64,000 bases of DNA from Rhodocyclales bacterium (GCA_026399435.1 JAPLQX010000019.1:179461-243460); one strand, 5' to 3'. Shown: positions 1-9,338, numbered from the stretch's first letter. Notes: generated by a model from the sequence alone, not told the origin. A program made the numbers and translations.

Positions 1-1292
1 ATGGCGCGGTGTGTCGCCCATTGCTCGGGCATCAGCTTGATATTGAGCTCCCAGCGGGTCCTGCCCAAGGTCCCGGCCGGTGGCGTGAAGCCGATGGCAA
101 AATCCCCGGAGAATTCCACAAACCGGAACTGCTCGTCTTGCTGCCAGAACCAGTCGGACGACATCGCCGAAAGAGCCTGAAAACGCTTTTCGCTGCTCTT
201 CAGTGCCGCTTCGCGCTGCCCCAGGGTTTCCAGCAGGTGATTGAAGCCGCCAATCAGATCGCCGATTTCGTCTTGCCGTGCGATGGGCAAGGCCTGCGGC
301 GGCTGTCCTGATTCGGACTGGGTGGTAAGCACTTTCGCGGCATCGAGCAGCGGCGAAAGTTCGCGGCGCAGCATCCACCACGTCAGGCCACCCGCCAGCA
401 GGGACAGCAACAGCGTGGCGAGCAGCATGCGTTGCTGCAGCACATCGATCGAGGCAAAGGCTTCCGCCGTCGGCAGTATGACCGATGTATACCAGCCGGC
501 GATGGGCACCTGCTTTACCGAGACCAGCACTTCCAGTCCGTGGGGATTGACGACGATCGCAGAGCCCTCGTAGCCCTGCATGAAACGGTCGATCCACGGA
601 TTGACGCCGGGGGCGGGAAGCACTTCCATGATGCGGGACTTGTCGAAGGCGGCGACGATCATCCTGTTTTGCGGTGTGATCAGAAAAGCCCCGCCGGTCT
701 TGCCGTACGTGCTGTCCGTAATCTGGTTCAGGAAATTGGCCGCGCCCAGGTTGATCACTCCCACCAAGGCCCCGATGACTTTGCCTTGTGCGTTGCGAAT
801 GGGAACCGCCATGTCGAAAACGGGCAGTAGCGGTTTTTTGCCCATGACGGGCTGGCCGATGGTGGGTTTCCCCTCGGTCAGCGTTTTGATCAGGTAGTCC
901 CTGTCCCGGTAATTGATTCCGATCCGCTGCGCCGAGCGTGGCACCTCGGCAATCGCAGTGCCGTCGAGATTGACGGCAAGTGCGCCGCCATTGAACAGGA
1001 TTTCAACAGCCGGCAGTTGCAGCAGGCGTGCCTGCAGGGCGGTGGCATTGTCCATCATGGCCGGGCTTATGCTCGCGGCAGCGCCTGCCAGCAATTTCAG
1101 CCGCAAGGCCAACTCATTGTTGATATTGGCCCCGATCAGGGAAACGGCCGCGAACTGCTGTTCGCTCAGCTGGCGCTCCAGATCGTTGCGCAACATCCGG
1201 CTGGAGTAAAGCGCAAGCGACCAGATGCTGGCCAGGAAGATGGCCAGGGTGAACAGCGTCACTCTTGTCTTCAGTGAGTTCCAGTGAAACAT
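1..1292 (-). CDS. Membrane-bound sensor protein with extracytoplasmic Cache-like domain, HAMP and PAS (C-terminal part outside window)
   Basis: The reading frame starts at ATG 1290-1292 and stays open to the left edge, so the C-terminal output domain is missing. The visible 430 residues start MFHWNSLKTRVTLF. A first membrane segment covers about residues 10-30 and a second (LLATLLLSLLAGGLTWWML) lies near residue 290. Between them is a roughly 250-residue periplasmic region of double-Cache type (for example INYRDRDYL, PVFDMAVPI). A HAMP-like linker follows (RRELSPLLDAAKVL to DEIGDLIGGFNHLL), then a PAS beginning at EKRFQALSAMSSDWFWQQDE. This layout is typical of diguanylate cyclases/phosphodiesterases and of histidine kinases; which one cannot be decided here. 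It is read on the same strand as hflX, 86 bp downstream of its stop. Confidence 0.8.
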   Translation of the reverse strand, partial: MFHWNSLKTRVTLFTLAIFLASIWSLALYSSRMLRNDLERQLSEQQFAAVSLIGANINNELALRLKLLAGAAASISPAMMDNATALQARLLQLPAVEILFNGGALAVNLDGTAIAEVPRSAQRIGINYRDRDYLIKTLTEGKPTIGQPVMGKKPLLPVFDMAVPIRNAQGKVIGALVGVINLGAANFLNQITDSTYGKTGGAFLITPQNRMIVAAFDKSRIMEVLPAPGVNPWIDRFMQGYEGSAIVVNPHGLEVLVSVKQVPIAGWYTSVILPTAEAFASIDVLQQRMLLATLLLSLLAGGLTWWMLRRELSPLLDAAKVLTTQSESGQPPQALPIARQDEIGDLIGGFNHLLETLGQREAALKSSEKRFQALSAMSSDWFWQQDEQFRFVEFSGDFAIGFTPPAGTLGRTRWELNIKLMPEQWATHRA

Positions 1293-1377
1293 ACCGAAAT
1301 TTAAACCCAATGCTCCCTGCTAACCAGCGTGATTTGCTTTTCGAAGGCTGGCCCCGCCGTATCGTTAGCGCCGACTT

Positions 1378-2730
1378 TCAAGCCTGGCCGAACTTCTCGC
1401 ACAAGCCATTCACCGCATCGCGCTCGCCGCGAATGCGCAGGAACGCACCTGCCTCGTCGGCGCGCTCCTCCAGCACCTCGCAGCGCGCGAAGATTTCGCT
1501 GCGCTGTTGCTGTGCCGACCAGGGCAGGAACAGCTCCGCCTCGACCAGGCCCTCGCGGAAGAACGCGACGATCGCCTCGCGCAGCAAGGCTATGTCGTCG
1601 GCGCGGCGCGCGCTCATGACGATGCAGTCGGGGTAGGCAGCGCGCAGCGCCGCTTCGCGTTCTTCTTGCGCCACGGCGTCGCCAACGTGATCTATCTTGT
1701 TGAAGATGCGGATGCGCGGCACGTCCTGCGCGCCGATCTCCTTGAGCACCTTGTCTGTGACCTCGAGCTGGCGTTCGAACCCGGGATCGCTGGCGTCGAT
1801 GACGTGGAGCAGCAGCGCCGCATCGAGTGCCTCCTCGAGCGTCGACTTGAACGAGGCGACGAGCCCGTGCGGCAGGTTCTTGATGAAGCCGACCGTGTCG
1901 CTGACGAGCACGCGCGGCCGGCTCTCCGGCTGCAGCGCTCGCACGGTGGTGTCGAGCGTGGCGAAGAGCTTGTTTTCGACCAGCACGTCGCTGCCGGTGA
2001 GGGCGCGCATCAGGGTGGACTTGCCGGCGTTGGTGTAGCCGACCAGCGCCACGGTGGCGAGGCCCTGGCGCCCCTGTCGTCGTGAGCGCTGGGTCTTGCG
2101 CTCGACGTCCATCGCGGCGATCTCTTTCTGCAGTTCGGCGATGTGGTCGCGGATCTTGCGTTTGTCCAGTTCGGTGTGCGACTCGCCGGCACCGCGGCCG
2201 CCGGTGCCGCTGCGCTGCCGCCCTTGCGGCCCCGCGAGCTTGGCCGCCTCACGCAGGCGCGGCGCCATGTAGCCCAGTCGCGCGATCTCCACCTGCGCGC
2301 GCGCGGCGCGGGAGGTGGCGTGGCGGTGGAAGATTTCGAGGATGACCATGGTGCGGTCCAGCACCTCGGCGCCGACTTCCTTTTCGAGGTCGCGCGCCTG
2401 CGAGGGCGAGATTTCGTGGTCGACGAAGATGGCCTCGATCTTGCCGGCGTCGGGGTCGGCGGCGGCGTGCAGCGGTTTCTCGAAGGCGCCGGGCGCGGGT
2501 TCGCTATCGACGAATTCGCGTATCTCCTCGCGCTTGCCTTTGCCCAGGTAGGCGGTCGAGTCGAAGCTGGAGCGCTTCTGCGTGAAGGTGGCGGTGATCA
2601 CGTAGCCCAGCGTCTTGGCCAGATCGCGCAGCTCGGCCAGCGACGCCTCGAACTCGACGTCGCTCACGTTCGGCAGTTGCACGGCCGCCACGATGGCGTA
2701 TTTGGGCTTCTCTTTGACTTCTTTTTGCAT
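1378..2730 (-). CDS. hflX: GTPase HflX
   Basis: 450 residues, the usual length. The family N-terminal domain (DSTAYLGKGKREEI, FVDHEISPSQARDLEKEVG, DRTMVILEIFHRHATS) is followed by a basic, Gly-rich coiled linker and a TRAFAC-class G domain. G1 is GYTNAGKSTL, G3 is DTVGF and G4 is NKID. HflX binds the 50S ribosomal subunit, and in well-studied species it splits stalled or hibernating ribosomes after heat or antibiotic stress. In many proteobacteria hflX lies behind hfq; here it does not. It is monocistronic or co-read with the downstream sensor, and divergent from the exported rhodanese gene. The ATG is preceded by only a weak ribosome-binding site. Confidence 0.95.
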   Translation of the reverse strand: MQKEVKEKPKYAIVAAVQLPNVSDVEFEASLAELRDLAKTLGYVITATFTQKRSSFDSTAYLGKGKREEIREFVDSEPAPGAFEKPLHAAADPDAGKIEAIFVDHEISPSQARDLEKEVGAEVLDRTMVILEIFHRHATSRAARAQVEIARLGYMAPRLREAAKLAGPQGRQRSGTGGRGAGESHTELDKRKIRDHIAELQKEIAAMDVERKTQRSRRQGRQGLATVALVGYTNAGKSTLMRALTGSDVLVENKLFATLDTTVRALQPESRPRVLVSDTVGFIKNLPHGLVASFKSTLEEALDAALLLHVIDASDPGFERQLEVTDKVLKEIGAQDVPRIRIFNKIDHVGDAVAQEEREAALRAAYPDCIVMSARRADDIALLREAIVAFFREGLVEAELFLPWSAQQQRSEIFARCEVLEERADEAGAFLRIRGERDAVNGLCEKFGQA

Positions 2731-2907
2731 TCGGGGCTGCTTCTTTCAGTGTGTGAAGTCCGATGTTACCCGCCATTGCGGGCGCTCGCGAAATGGCGAT
2801 GGATGATCTGCTGTTGTTGACGAACATTGTTTAAATCTATAGCTTTCCAATGGCGCGCATCAGACGCGTCAATAGATGAATCCCAACCCGTGGAGGAGAC
2901 CCAAACA

Positions 2908-3900
2908 ATGTTTGCCAGATCCCTGCAACAATCCAGGCTTGCCCTATACGCCGCAGCGCTTTTCAGCCTTGCCGCCACCGCCGCCACCGCCGCGACAGCT
3001 GTCCCGGGCCCCTTGGTCGACACGGCCTGGCTGGCGGCGCAACTGCAGAATCCGGACGTGATCATCATCGCCGTGCGCGACGATCCGGCCAACTTCGACC
3101 GGCAGCACACCGAGAAGGAAAAGGCCGATCCGAAGGCGCCGATTGTCGGCCACATCCCGGGCGCGCGCTTGCTGGACTGGAAGCTGGTGCGCGAAAACCG
3201 CGAGGTGGATGGCGTCAAGCTCGACAAGATGGTTCCGCTGGCGAAAAACTTCGAAGCCGTGATGCGCAAGCTCGGCGTGCGCAACGATCAGGCGATCATC
3301 ATCGCCGTCAACGGCAAGGACAGCACGGCCGTAACCATGGGCACGCGCGTCTATTGGACACTGAAGTATTTCGGCCACGACAACATGGCCCTGCTCGACG
3401 GCGGATTGAAAAAGTGGCAGGCCGAATCGCGCCCCGTCGTATACGACAATCCGGCCATCGTCGCCAGCCAGTTCGTGGCCGGGGCAGCCCGCAACGAAAT
3501 GCTGGCGCAACTGGGCGACGTGCAGAAGGCCGCGGCAACGGGCGGCTCGCAGCTGATCGATGGCCGCACCGCCGATTACTACGTCGGGCAGAACATCACC
3601 TCGGACGTCAAGGGCAAGGGGCACATCCCGGGCTCGCGCATGATGGCGCACAAGGACCTGATCGACGAGAAGACCGGCACCTTCCTGCCTAAGGGCGAAC
3701 TGCTTGCGCTTGCGCGTGATGCCGGCGTCAAGGCCGACGGCGATGCCATCACCTACTGCAATACCGGCCATCTCGGCAGCGGTCCGTGGTTCGTGCTCAG
3801 CGAAGTGCTAGGCAACAGCAAGGCGAAGCTCTACGACGGATCGATGCACGAGTGGACCAAAGACAGCTCGCGGCCGTTGTCGCGCAAATGGGAAATGTAG
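2908..3900 (+). CDS. Exported tandem-rhodanese sulfurtransferase
   Basis: The start at ATG 2908 is chosen because GGAGGA lies 9 bases upstream and it opens directly into a signal peptide (MFARSLQQSRLALYAAALFS then an Ala-rich stretch ending ATA). The mature protein of about 300 residues has two rhodanese-like domains. The first (VDTAWLAAQL, VGHIPGARLLDW) is inactive by family convention. The second carries the active-site loop CNTGHLGSGP with the catalytic cysteine, preceded by GHIPGSRMMAHKDL. The family moves a sulfane sulfur from thiosulfate or 3-mercaptopyruvate to an acceptor such as cyanide or a thiol. The periplasmic location and proximity to sulfonate genes suggest a role in sulfur handling, but the true donor is unknown. 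It is probably monocistronic. Confidence 0.85.
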   Translation: MFARSLQQSRLALYAAALFSLAATAATAATAVPGPLVDTAWLAAQLQNPDVIIIAVRDDPANFDRQHTEKEKADPKAPIVGHIPGARLLDWKLVRENREVDGVKLDKMVPLAKNFEAVMRKLGVRNDQAIIIAVNGKDSTAVTMGTRVYWTLKYFGHDNMALLDGGLKKWQAESRPVVYDNPAIVASQFVAGAARNEMLAQLGDVQKAAATGGSQLIDGRTADYYVGQNITSDVKGKGHIPGSRMMAHKDLIDEKTGTFLPKGELLALARDAGVKADGDAITYCNTGHLGSGPWFVLSEVLGNSKAKLYDGSMHEWTKDSSRPLSRKWEM

Positions 3901-3923
3901 CAGCGCGAGGAAGTTTTCGGACA

Positions 3924-3951
3924 GGCGGGGCGACGTAGCTGGCGCCCCGCC
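3924..3951. terminator. GC-rich hairpin between rhodanese gene and ligase gene
   Basis: A perfect 9-bp stem (GGCGGGGCG / CGCCCCGCC) with a 10-base loop lies in the gap between two convergent genes. Neither side has a clear T-run, so it may be a bidirectional transcription barrier rather than a canonical intrinsic terminator. Confidence 0.45.
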
Positions 3952-4041
3952 AAAATCGCCGGACGCGGGTGCATCGACTCCGCGCGGCTTCGTCGCCGAA
4001 GCCCCTTTGCTGCCTGAGACTCAAGCGCTTTCCTTGACGCG

Positions 4042-5559
4042 CTATTGTCGTGCCAGGAGATCAAGCAGCTTGAGCCGCTGTACCTTGCCCGAAGGACCTT
4101 TCGGCAGTTCAGCGACAAAGAGAAACTGTTTGGGGGTCTTGTAGGTGCCAAGCGCCGTTTCGCAGTAAGCGCGCAATTCCGCTTCGCTGCATTTTCGATC
4201 GGGCTTGAGCACGACGCAGGCCATGATCTCCTGACCGTAATTCTTGTCCGGGATTCCGACGGCAGCGGCTTCGAGCAGGGCAGGGTGCTTCAGCAGGGCC
4301 TCGTCGATTTCGCGCGGTGCGATGTTTTCACCGCCCTTGATGATGAGTTCCTTGATGCGGCCGGTGACGAAGACGAAGCCGTCGGCGTCCATGTAGCCGA
4401 GGTCGCCGGTGTGCAGCCAGCCGTCGGCTTCCAGGGTGCGGGCGGTCTCCGCCGGGTCCTTGTAGTAGCAGCTCATCACGTTCGGGCCGCGCACCATGAT
4501 TTCGCCGACGCTGCCGGGCGGCATCGGGGCGCCGCTGCCGTCGATGATTTTCGCTTCGTTGCCGTAGGCCGGGCCGGGGCTGCCCAGCTTGCGCTGCTCG
4601 GGCGCCAGCGGATTGGAAAAGCAGGGCGCCGCGGTTTCCGTGAGGCCCATGGTTTCGATGATGCCGATGCCGAACTTGCGTTCGAAGCTCAGGTGCTGCG
4701 CCGGCGGCAGCGGCGCCGAGGCCGAGCGGCAGAAACGGATGGCGGAAGCATCGAGGCCGAGCGTCGCGAGGTCCGGTCCGTTCAGCAGGTAGGCGATCAT
4801 GGTCGGCACGACGTTGATCCAGGTGCAGCCATGGGCGATTGCGGTCTGCCAGAAATTCGAGGCGCTGAACCGGTTGGGCAGCACCAGGCTGCCGCCGTGA
4901 ATCAGCGGCGAGGTCGCGGTGACCACTTGCCCGTTGATGTGATAGAGCGGCAGGACCGCCATCACGCGGTCGGCCGGCCCCAGTTCATGCGCGGCGGAAA
5001 CGAAAGCTCCGCCGGAAACCACGGCGCGCTGCGACAGCACGACGCCCTTGGGTTTGCCCGTGGTGCCGGAGGTGTACATCATCAGCGCGTCGCTTTCCTC
5101 GGCAGGCCTGTCGGGCAGGCCTGCGGCGGCCACAGGTGGCAGGATTTCCTCTGCATTGACGTCGCAGACGAACATCCGTGGCCGTTTCGCCAGGCCTGCG
5201 GCCGCCTGCTGCAGACGCTCGACCTGGTCCGGTGCGACGAAGACGATTTCGGCATCGCTGTGTTCCAGCACGTAGCTCAGTTGCGCGGGCTGGGCCAGCA
5301 GATTGAGCGGCGTGATGCAATAGCCGCCGTACATGGCGCCGATGAACAGGCGGCAGGTCTGGTAGCCGTTGGGCATCAGCAGGGCCACTTTGGCGCCGGG
5401 CCGGATTCCTTCGCCCTGCAGCCAGGACGCCAGACGCAGCGAGGCGGCCCGCAGTTCGCCGAAGCCCAGGACAAGTCCCGTTTCCGGCGCGATCAGGTAG
5501 GGTGCGTCGGGACGCAGGTCCGCCTGATGGTCGACAAGGGCACGGATCGTGCGCAGCAC
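4042..5559 (-). CDS. sauT: AMP-forming acyl-CoA ligase, probable sulfoacetate-CoA ligase (SauT-like)
   Basis: 505 residues of the ANL superfamily. The AMP-binding loop is YTSGTTGKPKGVVLSQ (about residue 160). The hinge region is GWLHTGDLGYMDADGFVFVT followed by GRIKELIIKGGENIAPREID, and the C-terminal catalytic lysine is in GPSGKVQRLK. Such enzymes adenylate a carboxylate and transfer it to CoA. The gene starts 3 bp after the stop of the acylating aldehyde dehydrogenase gene and closes a transporter operon near xsc. This is the SauS-SauT pairing known from Cupriavidus necator sulfoacetate degradation, where SauT makes sulfoacetyl-CoA. The fold is certain. The substrate is inferred from context, and another short carboxylate cannot be excluded. 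Confidence 0.7.
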   Translation of the reverse strand: MLRTIRALVDHQADLRPDAPYLIAPETGLVLGFGELRAASLRLASWLQGEGIRPGAKVALLMPNGYQTCRLFIGAMYGGYCITPLNLLAQPAQLSYVLEHSDAEIVFVAPDQVERLQQAAAGLAKRPRMFVCDVNAEEILPPVAAAGLPDRPAEESDALMMYTSGTTGKPKGVVLSQRAVVSGGAFVSAAHELGPADRVMAVLPLYHINGQVVTATSPLIHGGSLVLPNRFSASNFWQTAIAHGCTWINVVPTMIAYLLNGPDLATLGLDASAIRFCRSASAPLPPAQHLSFERKFGIGIIETMGLTETAAPCFSNPLAPEQRKLGSPGPAYGNEAKIIDGSGAPMPPGSVGEIMVRGPNVMSCYYKDPAETARTLEADGWLHTGDLGYMDADGFVFVTGRIKELIIKGGENIAPREIDEALLKHPALLEAAAVGIPDKNYGQEIMACVVLKPDRKCSEAELRAYCETALGTYKTPKQFLFVAELPKGPSGKVQRLKLLDLLARQ

Positions 5560-5562
5560 TTT

Positions 5563-6993
5563 CTACTTTCCGTACTTGCGGAAATGCTCGCCGAAAATTT
5601 CCTCCAGCGCCGGTTCGCGCGGGGCGATCTTGCGCGAGATGCGCGTGATGTTCAGGTAGTGACGGTAGTTCATGTTGTCGGAGAAGTTGTTGCGTCCCCA
5701 GGTGCCGCAACCCATCGACAGGGAAAACGGCAGACCGTTGTCGAAGTTGCCGCCGGTGGCGTAGCAGTGGATCTGGTTCACGATCACGCGCGACACAGGG
5801 AGTTCGAGGCCGAGGCGGAGGATGTGCGCGTCATCGGCGCTGTGGATGCTCACCGAATGCCCGGCGCCCTGGAAGGCGTAGATGTCGGCGACGATACGGC
5901 AGGCGTGGTCGAAGTCGCGCGCCCGATACACGGCCATCACCGGCGCCAGCTTCTCGCCGGAAAACGGACAGCTCGGACCGGTACCGCTCTCGCTGACCAT
6001 GAGGAAGGCGGCGCTGGCCGGCTCGGGACGAGTCAATCCGGCGAGCATGGAAATCATTGCGGTCGATTGCGCCGTGGTGTGCGGGTTCAGCTTGCCGCCA
6101 TGCCACATCGTCGCCTGCAGTCGGGATTTCTCGGCAGCGTCGAGGAGCACGCCGCCGGCCGCGGCTAATGCCGCCATGGCCGCGTCGTAAACCGAATCCA
6201 GGATCACCACGCTGTTTTCCGAGGAACAGCTGGTGGCGTTGTCGAAGGTCTTGGAGCGCGCGATCGATGCCGCCGCGTCGGCCAGATTGGCCGAGCTGTC
6301 GATGATGGCCGCAACATTGCCGGCGCCGACGCCGAAGGCCGGCGTGCCGCTGACGTAGGCGGCGCGGACGTTGGCCTGGGACCCGGTAGCCACTACCAGG
6401 TCTGCCTGCCGCATCAGGGCATGGGTCGCGTCCTTGGTGATCGGCGTGGGCAGCATCTGCACCAGGTCCGGTGGCGCGCCAAGCTTTTCCAGTTCGGCGT
6501 GGATGAAGCCGAGTAGCGCGGCGCAGGTGCTCGCTCCTTTGGGCGATGGAGCGACGATGACCGCATTGCGCCCCTTGAGCGCGTTGATGATCTTGTTCGC
6601 CGGTGTCGCGCCCGGATTGGTCGAGGGTGTGATGGCGGCGACCACGCCGACCGGGCGGGCGATTTCGACGATGCCGAGTTCCGGGTACTCGGCGATCACG
6701 CCTACGCTCTTTGCGCCCTTCAGGTCGCGCAGCAGGCCCAGGGTCTTGCGATGATTCTTGGTGATCTTGTCTTCGATCACGCCGAGGCCGGTGTCGCGCA
6801 CCGCCATTTCGGCCAGGATCCGGTTGTGCTCCGGATGCATGATGGCCCAGCCCGTCGCGAGCACGCATTCGTCGACACGTTCCTGCGACCAGGTTTCATA
6901 TTGCTTCTGTGCGGCTCGCGCCCGCGCCACCATGGCTTCGACCTCCGAAGCCTGGGCACTCGTTGCGACTGGAGTCTGTTTCATGTCTGACAA
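5563..6993 (-). CDS. sauS: CoA-acylating aldehyde dehydrogenase, probable sulfoacetaldehyde dehydrogenase (acylating), SauS-like
   Basis: 476 residues, aldehyde dehydrogenase superfamily, CoA-acylating branch (relatives: AdhE N-terminus, EutE, SauS). Visible features are the nucleotide-binding segment (GVVAAITPSTNPGATPANK, VIVAPSPKGASTCA), the glycine loop GVGAGNVAAIID and the catalytic cysteine in FDNATSCSSENSVV (near residue 270). In sulfoacetate degradation SauS reduces sulfoacetyl-CoA with NADPH to sulfoacetaldehyde, the substrate of Xsc. The location supports this: it is translationally close to the ligase, downstream of the tct transporter genes, and xsc lies 5.4 kb away. A role on another C2 or C3 aldehyde is the main alternative. 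The tctA stop lies 19 bp upstream of its start. Confidence 0.72.
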   Translation of the reverse strand: MSDMKQTPVATSAQASEVEAMVARARAAQKQYETWSQERVDECVLATGWAIMHPEHNRILAEMAVRDTGLGVIEDKITKNHRKTLGLLRDLKGAKSVGVIAEYPELGIVEIARPVGVVAAITPSTNPGATPANKIINALKGRNAVIVAPSPKGASTCAALLGFIHAELEKLGAPPDLVQMLPTPITKDATHALMRQADLVVATGSQANVRAAYVSGTPAFGVGAGNVAAIIDSSANLADAAASIARSKTFDNATSCSSENSVVILDSVYDAAMAALAAAGGVLLDAAEKSRLQATMWHGGKLNPHTTAQSTAMISMLAGLTRPEPASAAFLMVSESGTGPSCPFSGEKLAPVMAVYRARDFDHACRIVADIYAFQGAGHSVSIHSADDAHILRLGLELPVSRVIVNQIHCYATGGNFDNGLPFSLSMGCGTWGRNNFSDNMNYRHYLNITRISRKIAPREPALEEIFGEHFRKYGK

Positions 6994-7012
6994 TACCTGT
7001 TCGGGTTGAGCA

Positions 7013-8527
7013 TCACGCCCGGCCGCGGCGCAGGGCCGGGATGTAGATATCCCTCCAGGCCTTGACCACCGGCACGCCGAGGGCGACGATGGCCAGGATC
7101 AGCACCGTGGCACTGACCGGCCGCTGGAAGAAGATGGTCCAGTCGTTCTGGAAGCTGATCATGGTCGTCTGGAAGGTCCGCTCCGCCGTGGGGCCGAGGA
7201 TGGTGCCGAGGATCATCGGCGCGATCGGAAACTTGTATTTCTCGAAGAGGTAGCCGATCACGCCGAACAGGGCCACCATCCACAGGTCGGTCAGGTTGCT
7301 GCGCGCGGCATAGGCACCGATGAAGCACAGCAGCACCACATAGGCCGAGGTGATTGCCTCGGGGAAGTAGAGCACCCGCACCAGCGGCTTGATCGCGAAG
7401 TAGCCGAGGATGCACATGGCGATCACCGAGACGAACATCGAGGCGAACAGCGTATAGACCATCGCCGCCTGGGTCTGGAATATCTGCGGTCCGGGCTGCA
7501 CGCCGTGCAGCAGGAAAGCGCCGAGGATCACGGCGGTGGCTCCGCTGCCGGGTATGCCCAGCACCAGCAAGGGCACCATGTGGCCGCCCACCGAAGCGGT
7601 CGATGCGATCTGCGGCGCCACAATGCCTTCGGGAATGCCCGAACCCATTTTCTCTTTCTGTCCGCCGTATTGCCGTTCGATGCCGTACGAAACGAAGGAA
7701 GCGATCGTGGCGCCGGCGCCCGGCACGATGCCGCACAACAGGCCGACCACGGAACTGCGCAGGAAGGTGGCGCGCAGCTTGAAGGCTTCGGCAAAGCTCG
7801 GCAGCTTGGTCTGCACCTTGGCGCCGAGGTCGAGCGGCTGCGACTTGAAGCCTTGCTCGAAGCGGACCAGGACTTCGCCGAGGCCGTAGGCGCCGACCAT
7901 CACGGTCAGGTACTCGACGCCGTCTGCCAGCATCGGGATGCCGAAGCTGAAACGTTCCGCACCGTAGATCTCGTCGACGCCGATGGTGGCGATGAACAGG
8001 CCGACGAACATGCTGATGAAGGCATTGGTCAACGAAGCGCCGCCCAGGGCGACGACGCTGGTGAGGCCGAAGGCGATGATGGCGAAGTAGTCGGGCGCGT
8101 CGAACTTCAGCGCGAAGCTGGCGAAGGGCACCGCCATCAAAACCATGGCGGCAACCGTCAGCAGGCCGGCAAAAAAGGCCGCGAACAGGGTCCAGCCCAG
8201 CGCTTCCGCCGGACGACCCTTCTGCGCCATGCGCCAGCCGTCCCACAACAGCGGCACGTCGAGCGGTTCGCCGGGAACCTTGAACAGGATCGCGGTAAAT
8301 GCGCCGCCATAGGTGCCGGTGATGTACATCGCGGTCAGCAGGATCACCGCCGGTGTGATGCCCATGGAATAGGTGAAGGGCAGCGCCAGCACCACGCCCA
8401 TGACCAGGGTGAGACCGGGCAGCACCGCCACCAGCATCCCCACCACCACGCCGATCGCCAGGGAAAGGATGTTCGCCGGCAGGAACACGCTGGCGAAGCC
8501 GTTGATCAGATGATTGATGACTTCCAT
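7013..8527 (-). CDS. tctA: Tripartite tricarboxylate transporter, large membrane subunit TctA
   Basis: The start at ATG 8527 (MEVINHLINGFASVF) is preceded by AAGGGAA. An upstream extension in the same frame runs into a repeat element and is not credible. The 504-residue product is the usual TctA length with about 12 hydrophobic segments. It has the family signatures VAVLPGLTLVMGVVLALPF near residue 35 and GLLCGIVPGAGATIASFVSY near 260. It forms the channel of a secondary, binding-protein-dependent carboxylate importer together with TctB and the periplasmic TctC. Because sauS and sauT follow directly, a sulfonated carboxylate such as sulfoacetate is the likely cargo. In Cupriavidus that role is filled by an unrelated MFS protein, SauU. 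Confidence 0.88.
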   Translation of the reverse strand: MEVINHLINGFASVFLPANILSLAIGVVVGMLVAVLPGLTLVMGVVLALPFTYSMGITPAVILLTAMYITGTYGGAFTAILFKVPGEPLDVPLLWDGWRMAQKGRPAEALGWTLFAAFFAGLLTVAAMVLMAVPFASFALKFDAPDYFAIIAFGLTSVVALGGASLTNAFISMFVGLFIATIGVDEIYGAERFSFGIPMLADGVEYLTVMVGAYGLGEVLVRFEQGFKSQPLDLGAKVQTKLPSFAEAFKLRATFLRSSVVGLLCGIVPGAGATIASFVSYGIERQYGGQKEKMGSGIPEGIVAPQIASTASVGGHMVPLLVLGIPGSGATAVILGAFLLHGVQPGPQIFQTQAAMVYTLFASMFVSVIAMCILGYFAIKPLVRVLYFPEAITSAYVVLLCFIGAYAARSNLTDLWMVALFGVIGYLFEKYKFPIAPMILGTILGPTAERTFQTTMISFQNDWTIFFQRPVSATVLILAIVALGVPVVKAWRDIYIPALRRGRA

Positions 8528-8573
8528 GCCTGTTCCCTTGCTAACGTGCGTGCCGCAGTGACACGGCAGCCCT

Positions 8574-8778
8574 GATGATGAAACGCACGAAAGGCAAACT
8601 GAAGGCCCGCCCCTCCCATCCGCTCCGCGGCCCACGGCAGGCATTGCACTGCCTGCCGGCTGCGGCGGCGCAACGCATGCGTTGCAAAACCCCGCCTCGC
8701 CCCCTCACGGGGAGGCTATTGGTCAGATCGCTTCGCTCGACTATCACCAGTCTCTTCGAACGGGTCATTTCACGTTAC
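8574..8778. repeat. Structured interspersed repeat, copy A (tctB-tctA gap)
   Basis: This 205-bp segment fills most of the gap between tctB and tctA and touches the tctB stop codon. Its two ends match copy B at 63703-63827, including GAAGGCCCGCCCC, CCCCTCACGGGG and GGTCAGATCGCTTCGCTCGA. Copy A holds about 80 extra bases with a perfect 8-bp stem (GGCAGGCA / TGCCTGCC) and the 14-bp palindrome CAACGCATGCGTTG. Nothing in it looks coding. Relative to transcription it is antisense-oriented here and sense-oriented in copy B. A weak similarity starting at CTAACG (8541) may extend the unit. Confidence 0.8.
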
Positions 8779-9338
8779 CGGATGCCGAGCAGCGGCAACA
8801 GGGCGATCGAGATTTCGCCGAAGACGCCCTTGCCCAGGGGCAGGGAGACGTAGACGACTTTCATGAAGAGGAAGACCAGCAGCAGGGTGCCGAGCAGACT
8901 GACCACTGCCGTCACTGCCAGCTTCCGATAACCGCCCATCCGGATGAAGAGGCCGGTGTACAAAAAGGTGGAGAGCGTGAAGCCGATCTCCGGCATGACC
9001 CAGACATAGAGCAGGGTGAGGATCACGCCGGAAATCAGGCGCAGCGGATTGGCCTCCCCCGATTCCTCCTCGACCGCCCCTTCCACCTTCTCCATCTCGC
9101 TGGTCACCTGGGCGAGCAGGCCGCTCATGCCTTCCATGTCCGTGAACTGGCGGAAGCCGATTTCGAACACGCAGACACAGATCGTCAGGCCGAGAATCAG
9201 CCGCGGCCAGAAGGCCGGCCCGAGCTGGTCCGATCCGCTGGCACCGCCGCTGATCTGGCCGGTGCCGAGGAACAGGCCAACCGCGATGGCGAGCACCATG
9301 AGGTACTGCAGAGAGCCCTTCTTCAAGCGCAATTCCAT
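8775..9338 (-). CDS. tctB: Tripartite tricarboxylate transporter, small membrane subunit TctB
   Basis: 187 residues with four predicted membrane helices (LQYLMVLAIAVGLFLGTG, FWPRLILGLTICVCVFEIGF, LRLISGVILTLLYVWVMPEI and LAVTAVVSLLGTLLLVFLFM). This is the size and topology of TctB. The long cytosolic loop between helices 2 and 3 is acidic. The gene lies 52 bp after tctC and is separated from tctA by the interspersed repeat. It pairs with TctA as the membrane part of the transporter. Confidence 0.85.
   Translation of the reverse strand: MELRLKKGSLQYLMVLAIAVGLFLGTGQISGGASGSDQLGPAFWPRLILGLTICVCVFEIGFRQFTDMEGMSGLLAQVTSEMEKVEGAVEEESGEANPLRLISGVILTLLYVWVMPEIGFTLSTFLYTGLFIRMGGYRKLAVTAVVSLLGTLLLVFLFMKVVYVSLPLGKGVFGEISIALLPLLGIR

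Noticed and set aside
4045..6168. 707-codon open frame on the plus strand across the ligase and aldehyde dehydrogenase genes
   Set aside because: It crosses two well-supported minus-strand genes and encodes low-complexity Arg/Gly/Ala-rich sequence.
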